Positions 12,491 through 25,235 are shown, counted from the first letter of the stretch. The stretch is 64,000 bases of DNA from Rutpela maculata (GCA_936432065.2 OW386291.2:26327821-26391820), one strand, 5' to 3'. Translations and numbers: made by a program. Notes: generated from the sequence alone by a model not told the origin.

Positions 12491-12532
12491 ATTTTTTGTC
12501 GTTACTATACTTTCACTGGATGTGGTAGTAAA
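12491..12532 (+). repeat. 42 nt mini-repeat, copy 2, in frame inside an RT pseudogene
   Basis: It splits the conserved RT sequence between PLYKK and GDKENLENY, adding 14 codons without shifting the frame. Bases match copies at 4646-4687 and 51026-51069 (TTTTTTGTCGTTACTATACT, then TCACTGGATGTGGTAGTAAA). The uninterrupted arrangement is inferred from the general pattern of this RT family, as at 43700-43790 in this window. Confidence 0.8.
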
Positions 12533-14489
12533 AGGCGATAAGGAAAATCTTGAAAACTACCACGGTATATCAATCCCTCAGTGTTTCTCTAAGATTATTG
12601 AGAAGACCATTTCTAAGAGAATAATTTCATTTTTTACTAAACATAAAATAATTAAAGATTGCCAATTCGGCTTTGTGCCTCATTGCTCAATGGAACAGAC
12701 TATTTATCACTCATTATCGAAAATTATTATAGCACTTGATTTAAATTTAAAGGTAGCTTGCCTCTACTTCGATATGTCAAGAGCCTTCGATACCATTAAT
12801 TATACAATTTTGTTAGACAAGTTAGACTGTTATGGTATACAGGGCACATGTAACAAACTACTTCCCTGATAGATTTCAAGTCACTGCTTAACAACTTTTA
12901 AGAATGGAACACTTCAAACATTTTTTTCAGATAATGTTCATGTATTACAAGGAGTGCCTCAAGAATCTATACTTGAGCCTCTATTGTTTATTCTGTATAC
13001 AAATGACTTAAAAGATCATATCAACATAGACATTTTATATCAATACACTGATGATAATTCCCGTATGACAGCTGAAGAATCCCTAGTGGCTTGTGCAAAT
13101 AAACTTATAATATCTTCAAGTATGACTAAGTATTGTGGCTCGAATGGCCTGAACCTAAATGGAAGTAACACTACCCTTGTTATGTTTTCTCCACCTTGAT
13201 TATTCGTCTTGTTATCTAATACGTTTTATGAGAAACCAGCTTTCAATAGACAGCCTAAGAATATTTAATTTTTCATGTGTGCAAAGTATTTTAGAATATG
13301 CGATAATACTCTAGGGTTCTTCCCTATATTGGCAGAAAGTATTTATTAACCAAAAACGCATAATTAGATGCACGATGAATGCCTCTTACAGAGATCCTTG
13401 TAAACCTTTATTTAAAGAATTGAAAATACTTACCATAACTTTCCTGTATATATACAAATTAGTCTTGTTCGTTAAACAAAATTGAAGTGAGTTTACAAGA
13501 AATAAGATATATATCGAGTAATGACAACAAGGCATGGACCTGATCTCAGAATACCAATTCATCAACATAGTTTTTATGGAAAAGGTCAATATTACAATGC
13601 TATTAAGGCTTACAATGCCCTGCCAAGCGAATTCAATTAAAATCCATAAATAATACTAATTTATTTAAAAAACAACTTAAATTGTATTTATTTGAAAATG
13701 CATTTTATTCCTTTAGTGATTTTTTTAAATACATAAAAAAATTGTATTATTTGTTAATTATATTTTAGACAATAGTTTAACGTAGGTATCTACTCTTTTA
13801 CATTTTTAGTTTTAGGCTAATTTTAGTTGTATGTTGTCTTTTTCCTTTTGCTGCTCTCCTTTTTTATATATTTCACATATTTTAATGTTTCAAACATTTT
13901 ATTTTATTGTAAGTTTTATATTTGATTATTTTGACAATGCTAATGTGTTTCTTTTTGCAAGATCTACAGCAATAAAGTTTATTCTATAAACAATAATAGA
14001 TTTTTTTTTTCTTCAATGTGTATGCTGATTGCTTAAACTAGTAAGGATTCTTTCTTAATCTAAGGCTTATTGCAATAATATTCAATGAATATGATTGATT
14101 ATATAAAAAATAAAATTGAAATATTTTAAAAGGAAATATTGAAATAATGCTTATTTCTTTCTTATTTATGTTAGATATAGCTGGCAACAAGTGAAAAGAT
14201 CAATGCGAATATAATAAAATCATTTGTACATTTTAAAAGATTTAACTAATTCAAAAATTAACTTAACCCAAAATAGAAATAGACCTTACTAGACCAAAGA
14301 AACTATTGACATTCTCATCGCAGGGTATGACCATTGACCACCATCCATCCTGCTCCTAAATCGACATTTAGCATTATTATAAAAAGAAACATGAGAATCA
14401 TAAAATTTAATCTCATTCTAATTGTACACTTATCTTTAAGAAAGCTTACTTTCCAGTTCTTGAACAAACATTAGCTGAAATTGATTGGG

Positions 14490-15770
14490 AATTTTTAAAT
14501 AGATAGATAATACGTTTATTCAGCCCTTGGCAATACATTAAAAAATACATAGTTTACATTGCTGTTTTACATTAGTAACCATATATCCATATAAGAACAA
14601 AACTAAAACTACCTAGAACTAACTAAAAAGTATAATTTAGACAGGAAAGAAATATGTATATAATTGTATATAATTCATAACAGGACATCTTTTAATAGCC
14701 TTTTAAAAGTATGTAAATTATTTCTACGTAAATCAATACCCAATCGGTTGTACCCAACTACTCCTTTGTAAAGAATTGAACAGTGCATTGATGTATTATT
14801 AGCTTGTTTAATTACTAAATTATCAATTCCTCGGGTATTGCAATTATGCACATCTCGTAATTTAATTAAAATATTTTATAAACAATCTGTAACTAAGCCT
14901 TTGTTAATTTTATGTATGAAAATTAAAAAGTATACTTAAGAAAATTTCTATATTCATCCAATTCAAATATTTTAGCATATTATTTATTCTAATGTAGATA
15001 CTGCATTTGAGTATAACTCTCATTGCTTTATTTTGCAACATTTGTAATCGTTCTGATTAGCAATATATAGTATCGTACTACAGTAATTAACAGGAGCTAA
15101 TATGATTTATACACCGTTTTTCAACAATGACTCTTTTTGATATTTTCTTACGTATATAATCCACATGGTTTTTAAAATTCAAGTTGCAATCAACAATAAC
15201 TCCTACGTATTTGATTTCTGAGACCATTGACAAGTTCACCTCTTGAATCTTTATTGGTAAATTTATATGTTTGAATAATCTGGAATTTTGCTGATTAATT
15301 ATGAGCATATCTTTGGTTTTTGTAATATTTAATTTTAATTTATTTGTTTCCTGCCATTTAGAGACCAGTTCTAAACGTGGTGTATTTTATCTGTAGATCA
15401 ATGTAGATTACAATGTCATCAGCGAGAAAGTGATATTTACAGTGTTTAAAAATTTTAGACATATCATTGATGTATATTATAAATAGCAATAGTTCAAGTA
15501 TGATCCCCTGAGGCACCCCCATATTAATAGGTAGCTCACTTGAGAACACATGTTCACATTTGACCCTTTGCCTCCTGTTTTTTAAGTAACATTCGAACCA
15601 TTCCATACCACACCATACTTGCTCAGCTTATCAGACAAAATTTTCCTGTCAATCATCTCAAATGCTCTTTTCAAGTCTAAAAAAATTATTCCTGTCATTT
15701 TTTCCTTGTCCTTGGCTTCCTTCCACTCATTGATAATATAATGTAACGATAACATACGGAAATTATTGAC
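14490..15770 (-). pseudogene. 5'-truncated non-LTR retrotransposon, RT and 3' end
   Basis: Minus strand, in order: 15770-15610, IIFLDLKRAFEMIDRKIL (RT motif A area) and LSKYGVVW; 15606-15358, WFECYLKNRRQRVKC, MGVPQGIILELLLFIIYIND and FLADDIVIY (catalytic box, Y-to-L change); 15308-15087, EIKYVGVIVDCNLNFKNHV. The long 3' region ends near 14505-14515 with AATAAACGTATTATC and a TATC-type tail. The endonuclease part is missing, as expected of 5' truncation. Frame breaks separate the pieces. Confidence 0.85.
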
Positions 15771-16007
15771 GAAGTTTGTGAGTAGTTACATTCCAAATTA
15801 AACACAATACTTTTTAATACTGTACCACAATCCGAAACTTCAAAAGAACACATCCACCCTGGTTTGATTTTATCCGTTAATTTAATCTATTAAATAAAAA
15901 CATAAGGCGTTAAGTTAACACAAGCAAACAAGTGATGCAACGCATTAGAATGTATTTAAAAGATGATAAGCAATATATAGTATGATTGCGATAATTCTTA
16001 TAAAATG
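15771..16007. other. Spacer between two retroelement remnants
   Basis: No recognised coding content; AT-rich. Confidence 0.3.
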
Positions 16008-16768
16008 CACATATACACCACACATGGCCTAACAAAATGGAAACGCGCTGAAAAACCTAACACACATGTTTGACTTAACAATAAGAAATACATGGAGCAA
16101 AAGTCAAACCTGCATTGACACCTGGAATAATGGAAGCTCAATCACACAAATAGACCATATCCTGGTAAGCAGAGAGATAAGGGCAAGGATCAAGAAGGTT
16201 AAAGCAAAAAGGACAGCAGAAGAAAGCGCTAACACTGAACAGCAGCAAACTAAAAATAGGGAGACCATGTTACACGTGGAAAATAACAATCGAGAGAATC
16301 ATATACAAACTAGGAAAGAAAAGCGAGAAAAAAAACATGCGTCATGTGGCTCTCGCTGCTGACAACAAACATGACCCAAATCCAACCCAGCATTGGAAAC
16401 CGATGGATCAGAAGACTCAGCAAAAGAAGATTTGAAGAAGCAGAAACACAAAAGGAGGATCATAAACACTCTATATCAAGACACAGCACATATTTCAGAC
16501 GAAGATTCAGAAGAGGCAGATGCCCAGATCCAAAAACACAAAAAAGGGAGCTTAAACGCTCCCTCACGACACAATGCGGTAACGCATCTCATAAATACCT
16601 ACACCTCCCATCCCATATTCCTTTACCATGCGCCATGTGGCTCTCGCTGCTGGCAACAAGCATGACCTTAGTCCAACCCAGCGTGGATGTAGCAGGCCCA
16701 GCTGTATAACCCTGGGAGTGGCAGCAATGCCTACCGCATGCTGGTAAATCAATCAATCAATCAATCAA
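16008..16768 (+). mobile_element. Family A non-LTR derivative, copy 3
   Basis: The plus-strand counterpart of copy 2. The endonuclease fragment (16066-16250; QIDHILVSREIRARIKKVKA) joins the same 3' region and ends in four to five ATCA units (16746-16768). Two 3'-region frames remain open (16344-16709 and 16393-16665), but they are probably non-coding sequence that happens to be open. Copies 2 and 3 share the same internal deletion of RT. Confidence 0.75.
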
Positions 16769-17176
16769 GATATTGTAATCATATTGAAGAAAATATTGGT
16801 GACTCGTCCCCGTTTTTATTTATTTTACTTTTTTATATATTTTATTAATTATAAAAGAAGTTCCTCCGACCTATCAAACTTTATTAATTACAATAATCAA
16901 TATCTATCTGATTCTTAACAAGTTACTAATTATTTTGCTAGCTTTAGCAGTCTTATTGTGAATCTGGAAATACCACGCATAGGTAATTTTAAAATGTTTA
17001 AAAAAACATTATTTTGGATATGTAGCAGATAGCTTTCAAAGGAACCATTCGTCCCTTTCGTATACTATTGAACCAAATCTGATAACGTTAGTATATATTG
17101 TTGATATACCAACTCTTCATAGAGCAAAAATCCCAATACGTTACTTAAATCTTAAATGAAAACAATATACAATAGC
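16769..17176. other. No recognised gene
   Basis: AT-rich spacer between family A copy 3 and the foldback element. Confidence 0.3.
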
Positions 17177-18753
17177 AGCCCGCCGACCACTAATTGTGTC
17201 ATAAGTTTTCTTCCAAAATGTGTGAATTGTTGTTAAATTGGGGTAGCAGAGCGCAGAAATGTTTTTTTTTTGTACAGGGGCGGGCCCCCAAATGTGTAAG
17301 AAATATGACTTGTAAAAGTAAAAAGAACAGCCATAAATAAGTAATAGCTTTACGCATGGAGGTTGGAGGAATTTACACCCAAAAACCACGAATCCAGACT
17401 CCCATTCATTTTGGGTGGTACAAGGAGGCGCTACACGCTCGCCCAATTTTGAAAAAAAGTCAGGTAAAAAAAATGATAAGTTTATGAATGGCAATCAGGA
17501 ACTTGGAAGTATGAACCTCCTGAGTACGAAAATACATTCGCCTCTTTGAAAAGTGGTGGGAAGATCTTGCCTTTCACAATAATTGACACCGTTTACGACT
17601 GGCAATCAGAAACTTGGTAGCGAGAGCGCTAATACACTCGCCATCTTTGAAAAGAGATGCGAAAGCCTTTCACGATAATTGATGAAGTATTAGAGCTTCC
17701 TACCGCATATATTGGTTACCCATGTAATTCGATGAATATTATAAATTTACGACTGGCAATCAGATACTTGGTAAGTATGAACCTCCTGAGTGCGAAAATA
17801 CGTGCGCCATCTTTGACAAGTGGTGAGAAGGTGTTGCCTTTCCGACGGCATATCGGAGCTTCCCAAGGCATGTACTGGTTACTCGTACAATTCAATCAGA
17901 AACTTGAACCTACTATGAACCTACTAGGTGCTAATCTTTGGAAAGTAGTGCGAAAGTCTTGCCATTTTCGATAAATAATGGAATGTTTAATGGAGGTTTC
18001 TACAACATGTGAACTACTGCGATAGGTAGGTTTAAATTATGAATACATTAAGACATATTCAAATGACAAAATTAAAAATTAACAACTTATAAAAGTAATA
18101 AATATGATATGAAAGAAAGTCCCTGTTAATTACGGATAAGTTTTTAGCACTTTACGAATGTAATGGTGACTTATTTTCTCCTTTTATAAAAAGCTGCATA
18201 TTTTTTAAGCAAAACATTTATGCGGTAGGAAGCTCCGATAGGCTGTTAATTATCGTGAAAGGCAAGACCTTTGCACCACTTGTCAAAGATGGCGTACGTA
18301 TTTTCGCAATCAAGAAGTTCAGACTTACCAATTATCTGATTGCCAGTCGTAAATTTACGATACTCATCGAATTACAAAGGTAACTAGTACATGCGGTAGG
18401 AAGAGCCGATACGCCGTCAAGACCTTCGCACCACTTTTTAAAGAAGGCAAAGGTTCATACTTACCAAGTTCCTGATTGCCATTCATAAACTTATCGTTTT
18501 TTTTTTACCTGATTTTTTTTTCAAATTTCTGCGAGCGTAGCACCTCCTTGTACAACCCAGAATGAATGGGAGCCTGAATTGATGGTTTTGGGGGGTAATT
18601 AAAAAATCCCTCCAACCCCCAGGCGTAAACCCATGACTTATTTGTGGCTGTTTTTTTACTTTTACAAGTCATATTTCTTACACATTTGGGGGCTTGCCGT
18701 AATTCACACATTTTGGAGTAAACTTATGACACACAATTAGTAGTCGGCGGGCT
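17177..18753. mobile_element. Foldback element with internal tandem repeats
   Basis: AGCCCGCCGACCACTAATTG at the left end mirrors TAGTAGTCGGCGGGCT at the right. Long stretches of the arms match in reverse: AATGTGTAAGAAATATGACTTG (17294) with its complement near 18660; ATGAATGGCAATCAGGAACTTG (17486) with CAAGTTCCTGATTGCCATTC (18460). Inside, the phrase TTACGACTGGCAATCAGA recurs (17593, 17748, and inverted at 18340-18360). Phrases like CATCTTTGAAAAG and CGCATATATTGG recur with it. This gives imperfect tandem units of roughly 110-170 bp. No transposase is seen. Confidence 0.85.
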
Positions 18754-19539
18754 CCTGGTCTAATATATTACTATTTTCGCTTGACTTTCAAGATCCTGAC
18801 ATTTATCCATCTGAGCAAGCACAGTAGGTAGACAAAACCGACAAAATGAAGGAAGGAAACGTTCCCAACTTTACAATAAAAATACTAAGACGCATGCATT
18901 AATACTATCTCTTTATGGGCATAGTAAATCAACCGTGAATATAAATAAATAATATTTAGAGTTTATTCTATTTTCATTGAAGCTCCTTGATGAAAGAATT
19001 CAGATAAGTCGCGTACGTGAAATGCGGTATAGTTCATGATATTTTTTATTTGGTTATTGGGAACTAGTTCTTCGTATGGTATGTAATCTGCCACGAGTGC
19101 TGTCTCTACTTTCCGATTAATTTACTTGATATTTTTTGTTATTCTTATTGGCGTGTATTCATGTTCTTAAAATTGCAAACTTTCATTACTGATTCGTTGT
19201 TTATTTAATATCCTTCAAAGCAGGTGGCAAAGAAGGCAAAGAATGTGCATAAGCCAAGTAGCTGTAAAAGGAAGAACTTTACCCGCATAAGTATGAATGT
19301 TGTTGTTCTGCATATTCTGATATTTTCCTAATGCCAATATAACAGTACTGTCGTTCATCTATACTATAGTCCATCTAACATGTACTTGAAATTTGCATCA
19401 CACCTCCATGACGTATGACGTGTTGGATACTCGTAGTTTTCATTTAACTTCAAGAAACTAGATTAATTACCCTTTACATAAGAAACACATTTTAAAACAA
19501 CAAGTTTTCGTTTCTGAAAATATCCCTGCAAGACGCCTG
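18754..19539. other. No recognised gene
   Basis: About 790 bp with no recognisable coding sequence or repeat boundary. Confidence 0.3.
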
Positions 19540-22260
19540 ATAGTAGGAGAGCTGGCAAACACTATGGTGAACGATAAGATTCAAAATTTTCACTGATGGC
19601 AGTCCATTCTTTGCTCTTTGGATATGTCAAAACCCATCGTCTGCCGTTTCAAAGTGGCAGCATTAACTTGGGGGGGTGTATTCAAAAAGGGGTGATTTTA
19701 GGTTTTAGTGAACCATATTGTTCAAGAAAATTTTTTGCAGGGGTGACTAATATAGTCAGTCTAGACGGCATTTCTACCCAGGCAGACGATTTTTCTGGTA
19801 GCATTATCATAGCAGACGCAAGTCAAAATGGAAAAAAATCACATTTCGGTGAACTATTTTGTTCAAAAATAATTTTCGCGTCCTTCGATTTGTCCACTTA
19901 TGGTTTAATAAATAACGAATCGGCAGACGACAAAATCGGTAGCATCGCCCTAGCAGACGCCGTCAAAGTGACAGCAAGAAAAATTGTGTAAGGAATGATA
20001 AATACAACAAATCAAGATTATATTCTCGCCCAGGCAGTCAATTTTTTTCGTAGCTATGTGTATGGCAGACGCCTGTCAAAGTGGCAAAAATCACGTTTCG
20101 GTGAACTATAGTGGTCAAAAATAATTTTTGCGTCCTTCGATTCGTCTATCTATGGTACAATAAATAACGAATCAGCGGACGAAAAAATCGGTAGCATTTT
20201 CCTAGCAGACGCTGTCAAAGTGAAAAATTTTAGTTTTTTTTTTATATATAAATAGGTTTAGAATGTTGCGACGAAATTTTAAGTTTGAATAACAAAAATC
20301 TGCCTGTAGATCGGTTATCTATTATAAAGTCATACAAGTTGTCCGCCAAAATTTTGATACTTCAAACTATCAGGATGGAAATATATTTAATATCCCGAAG
20401 GGTCCATCGATTTTGGGAAACTTTAAAGATGTATTCCCCTCGGATCCCATAATTAGTTTCTATGGTACAGGAGCAAAAGTACATTCCATGCAATCTGTAG
20501 GTAGCGAGTTAAAAAAAGACCACCTTTTTGTTACCTTTCAAATAATATTTATTTGTTTATTGCGATATTACCATATTGTGATACTACCTTGTAGGTATAC
20601 AGGCATTTTTATATATCAGAGTTTATGTTTTTTGTTAAGTAAGGATGTTGATTTTTTTTAAAATGAATATTTAAGTTATAAGTTGCTTGTGATATCGTAT
20701 TTAATCTTCCTTTTGGTAATATAAGTTACTGTTATCAATAAGTCGTTTGTATGTTCCTTACGGTATAGCCATATATGATACATTGATATTCTTATGGCTA
20801 TACATATTATTTGTTACTTTTAGATTATTATGTTCTGAAAATAATGTATTCTAGGCTTTTTGTTATGTTATTTTTATTTGTACAGAAGTAATAAATATGT
20901 TGTTTAAAGTCAGATTTTTATTTTATTCGCACAGGAAATATAACGAACGAACTGTCACCGATTTTTGTATGCAGAGAAATTCTTTGTTTGAAAACTGCTG
21001 TCTAAGGAATCACTATTTCCACATACCATCAAAGAGGGTAATTTGATGATGGGACGAAAGTAATGGGGTGGCCGTGGCGCGGTGGTCGATGGCAAAATGT
21101 TTTGATAGTTTTGCTTCTCGTACACACACTTGATCACAATTTTATTTCTTTAGCCCATTTAATATGGGGTGGGGGTAGCGGCAGTGGCTGATGTCAAAAA
21201 AAAAATTGAGACCTTTGGTTCATTTAAATAGTATGGTGGGGATGGCTGATGCCAACAAATTTTTAAGACCTTGGTTTCTCGTACATACACTAAATCCCAA
21301 TTTTATTAATTCTTACTTGTTTGCTTTGCCTATTTAACCGTATTTGTCCCCAACCCTTCGGCAATATAATCTAGTTCCAGATCTCGTTACAGTACATAGA
21401 TACACCTTAAATCAATATCTTAAACAGTTCCAGAGTAATTGTGCGCACAAAAAAGATTACAGATAGACCCACAGACAGATTTTTGTTGTTCAAACTTAAA
21501 ATTTCGTCGCAACATTCTAAACTTATTTATATAAGAAAAAAAATTAAAATTTTTCACTTTGACAGCGTCTGCTAGGAAAATGCTACCGATTTTTTCCTCT
21601 GCCGATTCGTTATTTATTGTACCATAGATAGACGAATCGAAAGACGAAAAATTATTTTTGATCACTACAGTTCACGGAAACGTGATTTTTGCTACTTTGA
21701 CAGGCGTCTGCCATACACATAGCTAGGAAAAAAATCGTCTGCCCGGACGATAATGTAATCTTGACTTGTTGTATTTATCATTCCTTACATAATTTGCTTG
21801 ATAAATGTCGTTCATTAAAACTGGATCTGTCACTTTGACAGCGTCTGCTATGGCGATGCTACCGATTTTTTCGTCTGCCAATTCGTTATTTATTAAACCA
21901 TAGGTAGACCAATATAAGGACGCGAAAATTATTTTTGAACAATATAGTTAACCGAAATGTGACTTTTTGCCATTTTGAGTTGCGTCTGCTATGATAAGGC
22001 TACCAGAAAAATCGTCTGCCTAGGTAGAAATGCCGTCTAGACTAACTATATTAATCACCCCTGCAAAAATTTTTCATGAACAATATGGTTCACTAAAACC
22101 TAAAATCACCTCTTTTTTAATATACCCCCCAAATTAATGCTGCCACTTTGAAACGGCAGACGATCGGTTTTGACATACCCAAAGATCAAAGAATGGACTG
22201 CCATCAGTGAAAATTTTGAATCTTATCGTTCACCATAATGTTTGCCAGCTCTCCTACTAT
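19540..22260. mobile_element. Foldback structure: about 770 bp inverted arms around a 1.16 kb loop
   Basis: The left arm (19540-20308) is nearly the reverse complement of 21465-22260, from TAGTAGGAGAGCTGGCAAAC at the outer end to GACGAAATTTTAAGTTTGAA near the loop. Within each arm the phrase GCAGACGC-GTCAAAGTG recurs: left arm near 19811, 19952, 20064 and 20204, spacing 141/112/140, a two-part unit of about 253 bp. The open frame at 19596-19991 is only this repeat. The right side (about 21060-21465) also resembles the repeat at 51070-51610 in inverted orientation. This suggests that the right half is a fuller element and the left arm an inverted partial copy. Confidence 0.85.
20309..21464. 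other. Loop of the foldback structure
   Basis: The left part (20309-20950) has no similarity that I can name. The right part (21060-21440) carries GTGGGG-rich phrases and AGTTCCAGATCTCGTTA, also found inverted at 51260-51310. No coding sequence is recognised. Confidence 0.4.
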
Positions 22261-23400
22261 GAGGGTCAAGATTAAGCAATATAAGCGTAGTATTGTTTTT
22301 TGACAGATAAACATCCTATATCAGTCGCCATTAGGTTTTAGCAGTGCATAGTGATCTTCATATGGTAGACCAAACAATAAGACGTTTAGAGGCAAACAGT
22401 TACAATTTATATATTTCCAAGAAACTATTTTTGCGCCAGATTTTTTCAATATCGCGGCGTCGGCGGCCCATTTTTTTCTTATTACATTCAGGGCACAGAA
22501 ATTTACAGATTCCCAAAGTTTCAAAACTTCCACACTTATTCGGATTAAACCCCCTGTTTTATGCCCTCGCCGCTGTGGTATATTTGTTGCACTTCCCATA
22601 CAAATTTAAAGTAGATGCTTAATCTTTCTAAACAGTCTATACAAGTTGGCATATCAAACAGGGATGATTCTAATTAACGACAACAATACTTATTAATATT
22701 TTAAATTGCACGTTCTTGGTAATTTGGAAGTCGATGTTATATATTGTGTAATCAGATTTATAATTAAACTGCATTTGCATGAATCGTGTTTCAAGTATTA
22801 TTATTTCTTTGCAAACGGCAACAACAGGCTATGTACCTGTCAGCCGTCGTTGATAACTTACTGACATTGTGTGTGTACATTTAATTGCAAATACGTGTAA
22901 TATGTAAAAATAATATGTAAAACTAATTATTTAATTTTCCACATAAACATTGCTTTTTTCATATACCATGTGATCGTGTCAGATATTATATGATGCCAAA
23001 CAAGTTGCTTCTCTGGGAACAATACTATTAACTCGAATGGAGTAGGATTCCGGATCTCTAAAGAAATAACTCGATCAGTTTTCGGATATGCCAGTGATCG
23101 GATAATCTCCTTAACCTATAATACATAAGTCTACGAAGATTTAGAAAGCTTACTCCACACTTTCAAACAGGGATATTACCAAGCCAATTTTTGCAATTAT
23201 TTTCGCACAAATCAAATCGAATAATAGAAAAAGTTTACATATTTTTTAATCTTATAGTTTATAAAAAAAATAAGATTAATCTAGATAATAAACTTAAAAA
23301 GATAGTACTCAGGAAGGCCGATAAAGGGCCCAATCTTTACACCTTCTTTGGTATCAAAGAACGAAATAAAACGAGGAAAATGCTAATGTAGTTAATGTAG
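22261..23400. other. No confidently recognised gene
   Basis: At 22321-22622 both strands have 92-codon open frames. One minus-strand frame there reads FLCPECNKK, reminiscent of a zinc finger, but stops lie nearby and the rest does not support it. The remainder is AT-rich without motifs. Confidence 0.3.
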
Positions 23401-23419
23401 GTCACCAGTTGCCCACCTT

Positions 23420-25065
23420 CTCGCTGAAGCTGAAAACTAATCAAAAGCAAATAGAAAAACATTTGCCCATGATAACTGCGGCCTTCCAAAATAGATTTAG
23501 AAAATATATAAGCGATGTCAACCTGTTACATGGCGAAGATCCAAAAATGTTTTGTGGTATTATCTAAATGAAAGCATACACGATCATTAACGGAAATACA
23601 AAGCCAGATACGTAGAAATGTTAACAACCTTGGGTAATTGCCAAAACTCTAACTGACGTACAAGCTAGAACACACTTGCTGGAACAGTGCCTTGGAATCG
23701 AAAGAACATAGCAGACTGACGCAGAGAACTCAGGTTCTTCGTCGAAGAGACACGAATTATTATTTTCAAGACTCCTGTAAGGAACTGGGGAGTCACCTTT
23801 ATTAAAGGACGCAGTACTAACAAACGAATACCGAATTTACGACAAATTATCAAGAAGGCAAAAGAATATTACGTGCCTATGTAGCTTTGTTTCGTGGGCT
23901 ACCGTAAATCTTTTGACAATATGAAATGGGAAAAATTGTGGGGTGTATTATTGGAGATGGGAGTACCCAAACATCTGATCTTTATATCTCCGACAAATGT
24001 AAAGTTGTTAGTCCTTTTAGACCTGCCACCACTACACATATTTATCCAAGGGGAAGCTCGTTCAGTGGTACACAGGCTGATGCAGGACACAATGCCTATA
24101 AAGCAACAACACGGAACAGAGCACCAAAAGTTATACTCAAAGCTGAAGACAGATCCTATTCTGGAAATGCCCAAAGACACTATGGTCCCAAGAGATAACT
24201 TCTACAAAAATTTTCCAAATCAAAATACCAGGCAAATACGACTGAAAAACTGGGTCAGAGCTGGGATTTATGGGACAAGGTCAAAAACGAAAAGCTCGAT
24301 AAGTCTAGGAATATATGTCACAGTATTTCAGGCTAAAGCGGCCGCTTTACAGCTGTCTGAAAGGGAAATAATGAGGCAAGGACTGGTTAGTCAACTGCCA
24401 TTTTTTCCGACAGTTAAGCAACGCTAAAGACACTTGATTCCATACAAGTCAACTCAAGACTGGTATGGAATTGTATAAATGACCTTACGGATCTAGAAAG
24501 TCACAACAAAGTGACGGTAGTCTGGGTGCCAAGACACGAGGGATACAGGAGGAATGAAGAAGTCGATGAACTGGACCGGGAAAGCGCGTCTAAGGCCCTA
24601 GTAGGACCTGACCCATTTTGCGGTGTGGCTAAGCCATGCATACGAGCATCCATTAATAAATGGGTGTAAAATAAATCTCTAGAGTGGTGGAAGAGTTTCA
24701 CACGACAAAGACAGGTTAAAAAGTTCATTAAAGAACGATCGGCTAAGTTCACGAAAGACCTACTACGCCAAAATAGAAAGACCATTAGGATAATGATAGT
24801 TCTTCTAACTGGACACTGTAGGCTTAATAGAGATATGAGTCTAATGGGCCTGGCAGAGAATGTAACGCGCAGATTCTGTCAAGAGGAAGAGGAAACCTCA
24901 GCAGATGTACTATGGCCATTGAGAAGGCCTAGCCAGACAAATATTCCAACTACTTGGCGAGAAGAAACCAAGGGCAGTTAGATGTACCAAGGAGCTCTTA
25001 TCAAGGCTATGGAGCCTGATACAAGAGACAAAGCTGGATAAGGAACTCGAAGTAAAATTAGATTA
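23420..25065 (+). pseudogene. Rearranged non-LTR retrotransposon with RT fragment and RNase H region
   Basis: Plus-strand pieces: at 23795-23990 an RT fragment, KGRSTNKRIPNLRQIIKKAK, then SFDNMKWEKLWGVLLEMGVP (usual form 'D-KAFD--KW--LW--L-EMGVP'; the first D is G here). At 24240-24375 an RNase H start, RAGIYGTRSKTKSSISLG and TVFQAKAAALQLSER. At 24505-24980 its C-terminal part and the region after it: VTVVWVPRHEGYRRNEEVDE, KSLEWWKSFTRQRQVKKFIK, IVLLTGHCRLNRDMSLMGLA and RRFCQEEEETSADVLW. The RT palm with YADD is missing between the two halves, so there is an internal deletion of several hundred codons. Many stops. Confidence 0.85.
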
Positions 25066-25235
25066 GGAGTGCTAGCTCCTTTCTCAAATCTTCAAAGTTG
25101 GTAAATGCATCGAAGGGAGTTGTATAAGATCGGTAATTTGCCAGTTCAGCAAAATTTGGTGAGGCAAAAATATCACGAGATTTGTTAATGCTCTAGTTTT
25201 CTCCATATTTCTTTACGCCTCTAAGACACGTATCA

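Larger units (their letters stand above)
11728..13990 (+). pseudogene. Decayed Jockey/CR1-type non-LTR retrotransposon
   Basis: Plus-strand pieces in order: endonuclease-to-RT linker at 11728-11925 (FFLNIFLYYFDIAFP, WIPPEIKQW); 11919-12167 (NKSRATWDIFNKCISNKNK); RT start at 12300-12345 (MPKKKSTGLD); RT fingers and palm at 12360-12869 (ISEPLSDIISSCFSEGIFPN, ENYHGISI, CLYFDMSRAFDTINY); 12950-13199 (PQESILEPLLFILYTNDL, then QYTDDNS where YADD is expected). The changed catalytic box, stops and shifts show it is dead. The 3' end is near 13965-13990 (AATAAAGTTTATTCTAT). Two odd insertions sit inside it (12317-12366 and 12491-12532). Confidence 0.85.

Noticed and set aside
16344..16709. Protein-coding gene of 121 codons
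   Set aside because: Open in two frames at once, and the same sequence is the 3' region of family A; probably not translated.
19596..19991. 131-codon open frame as a gene
   Set aside because: It is made of the tandem repeat in the foldback arm; no protein motif.
22321..22622. Zinc-finger exon on the minus strand
   Set aside because: A single CPEC-like phrase with stops around it is not enough.
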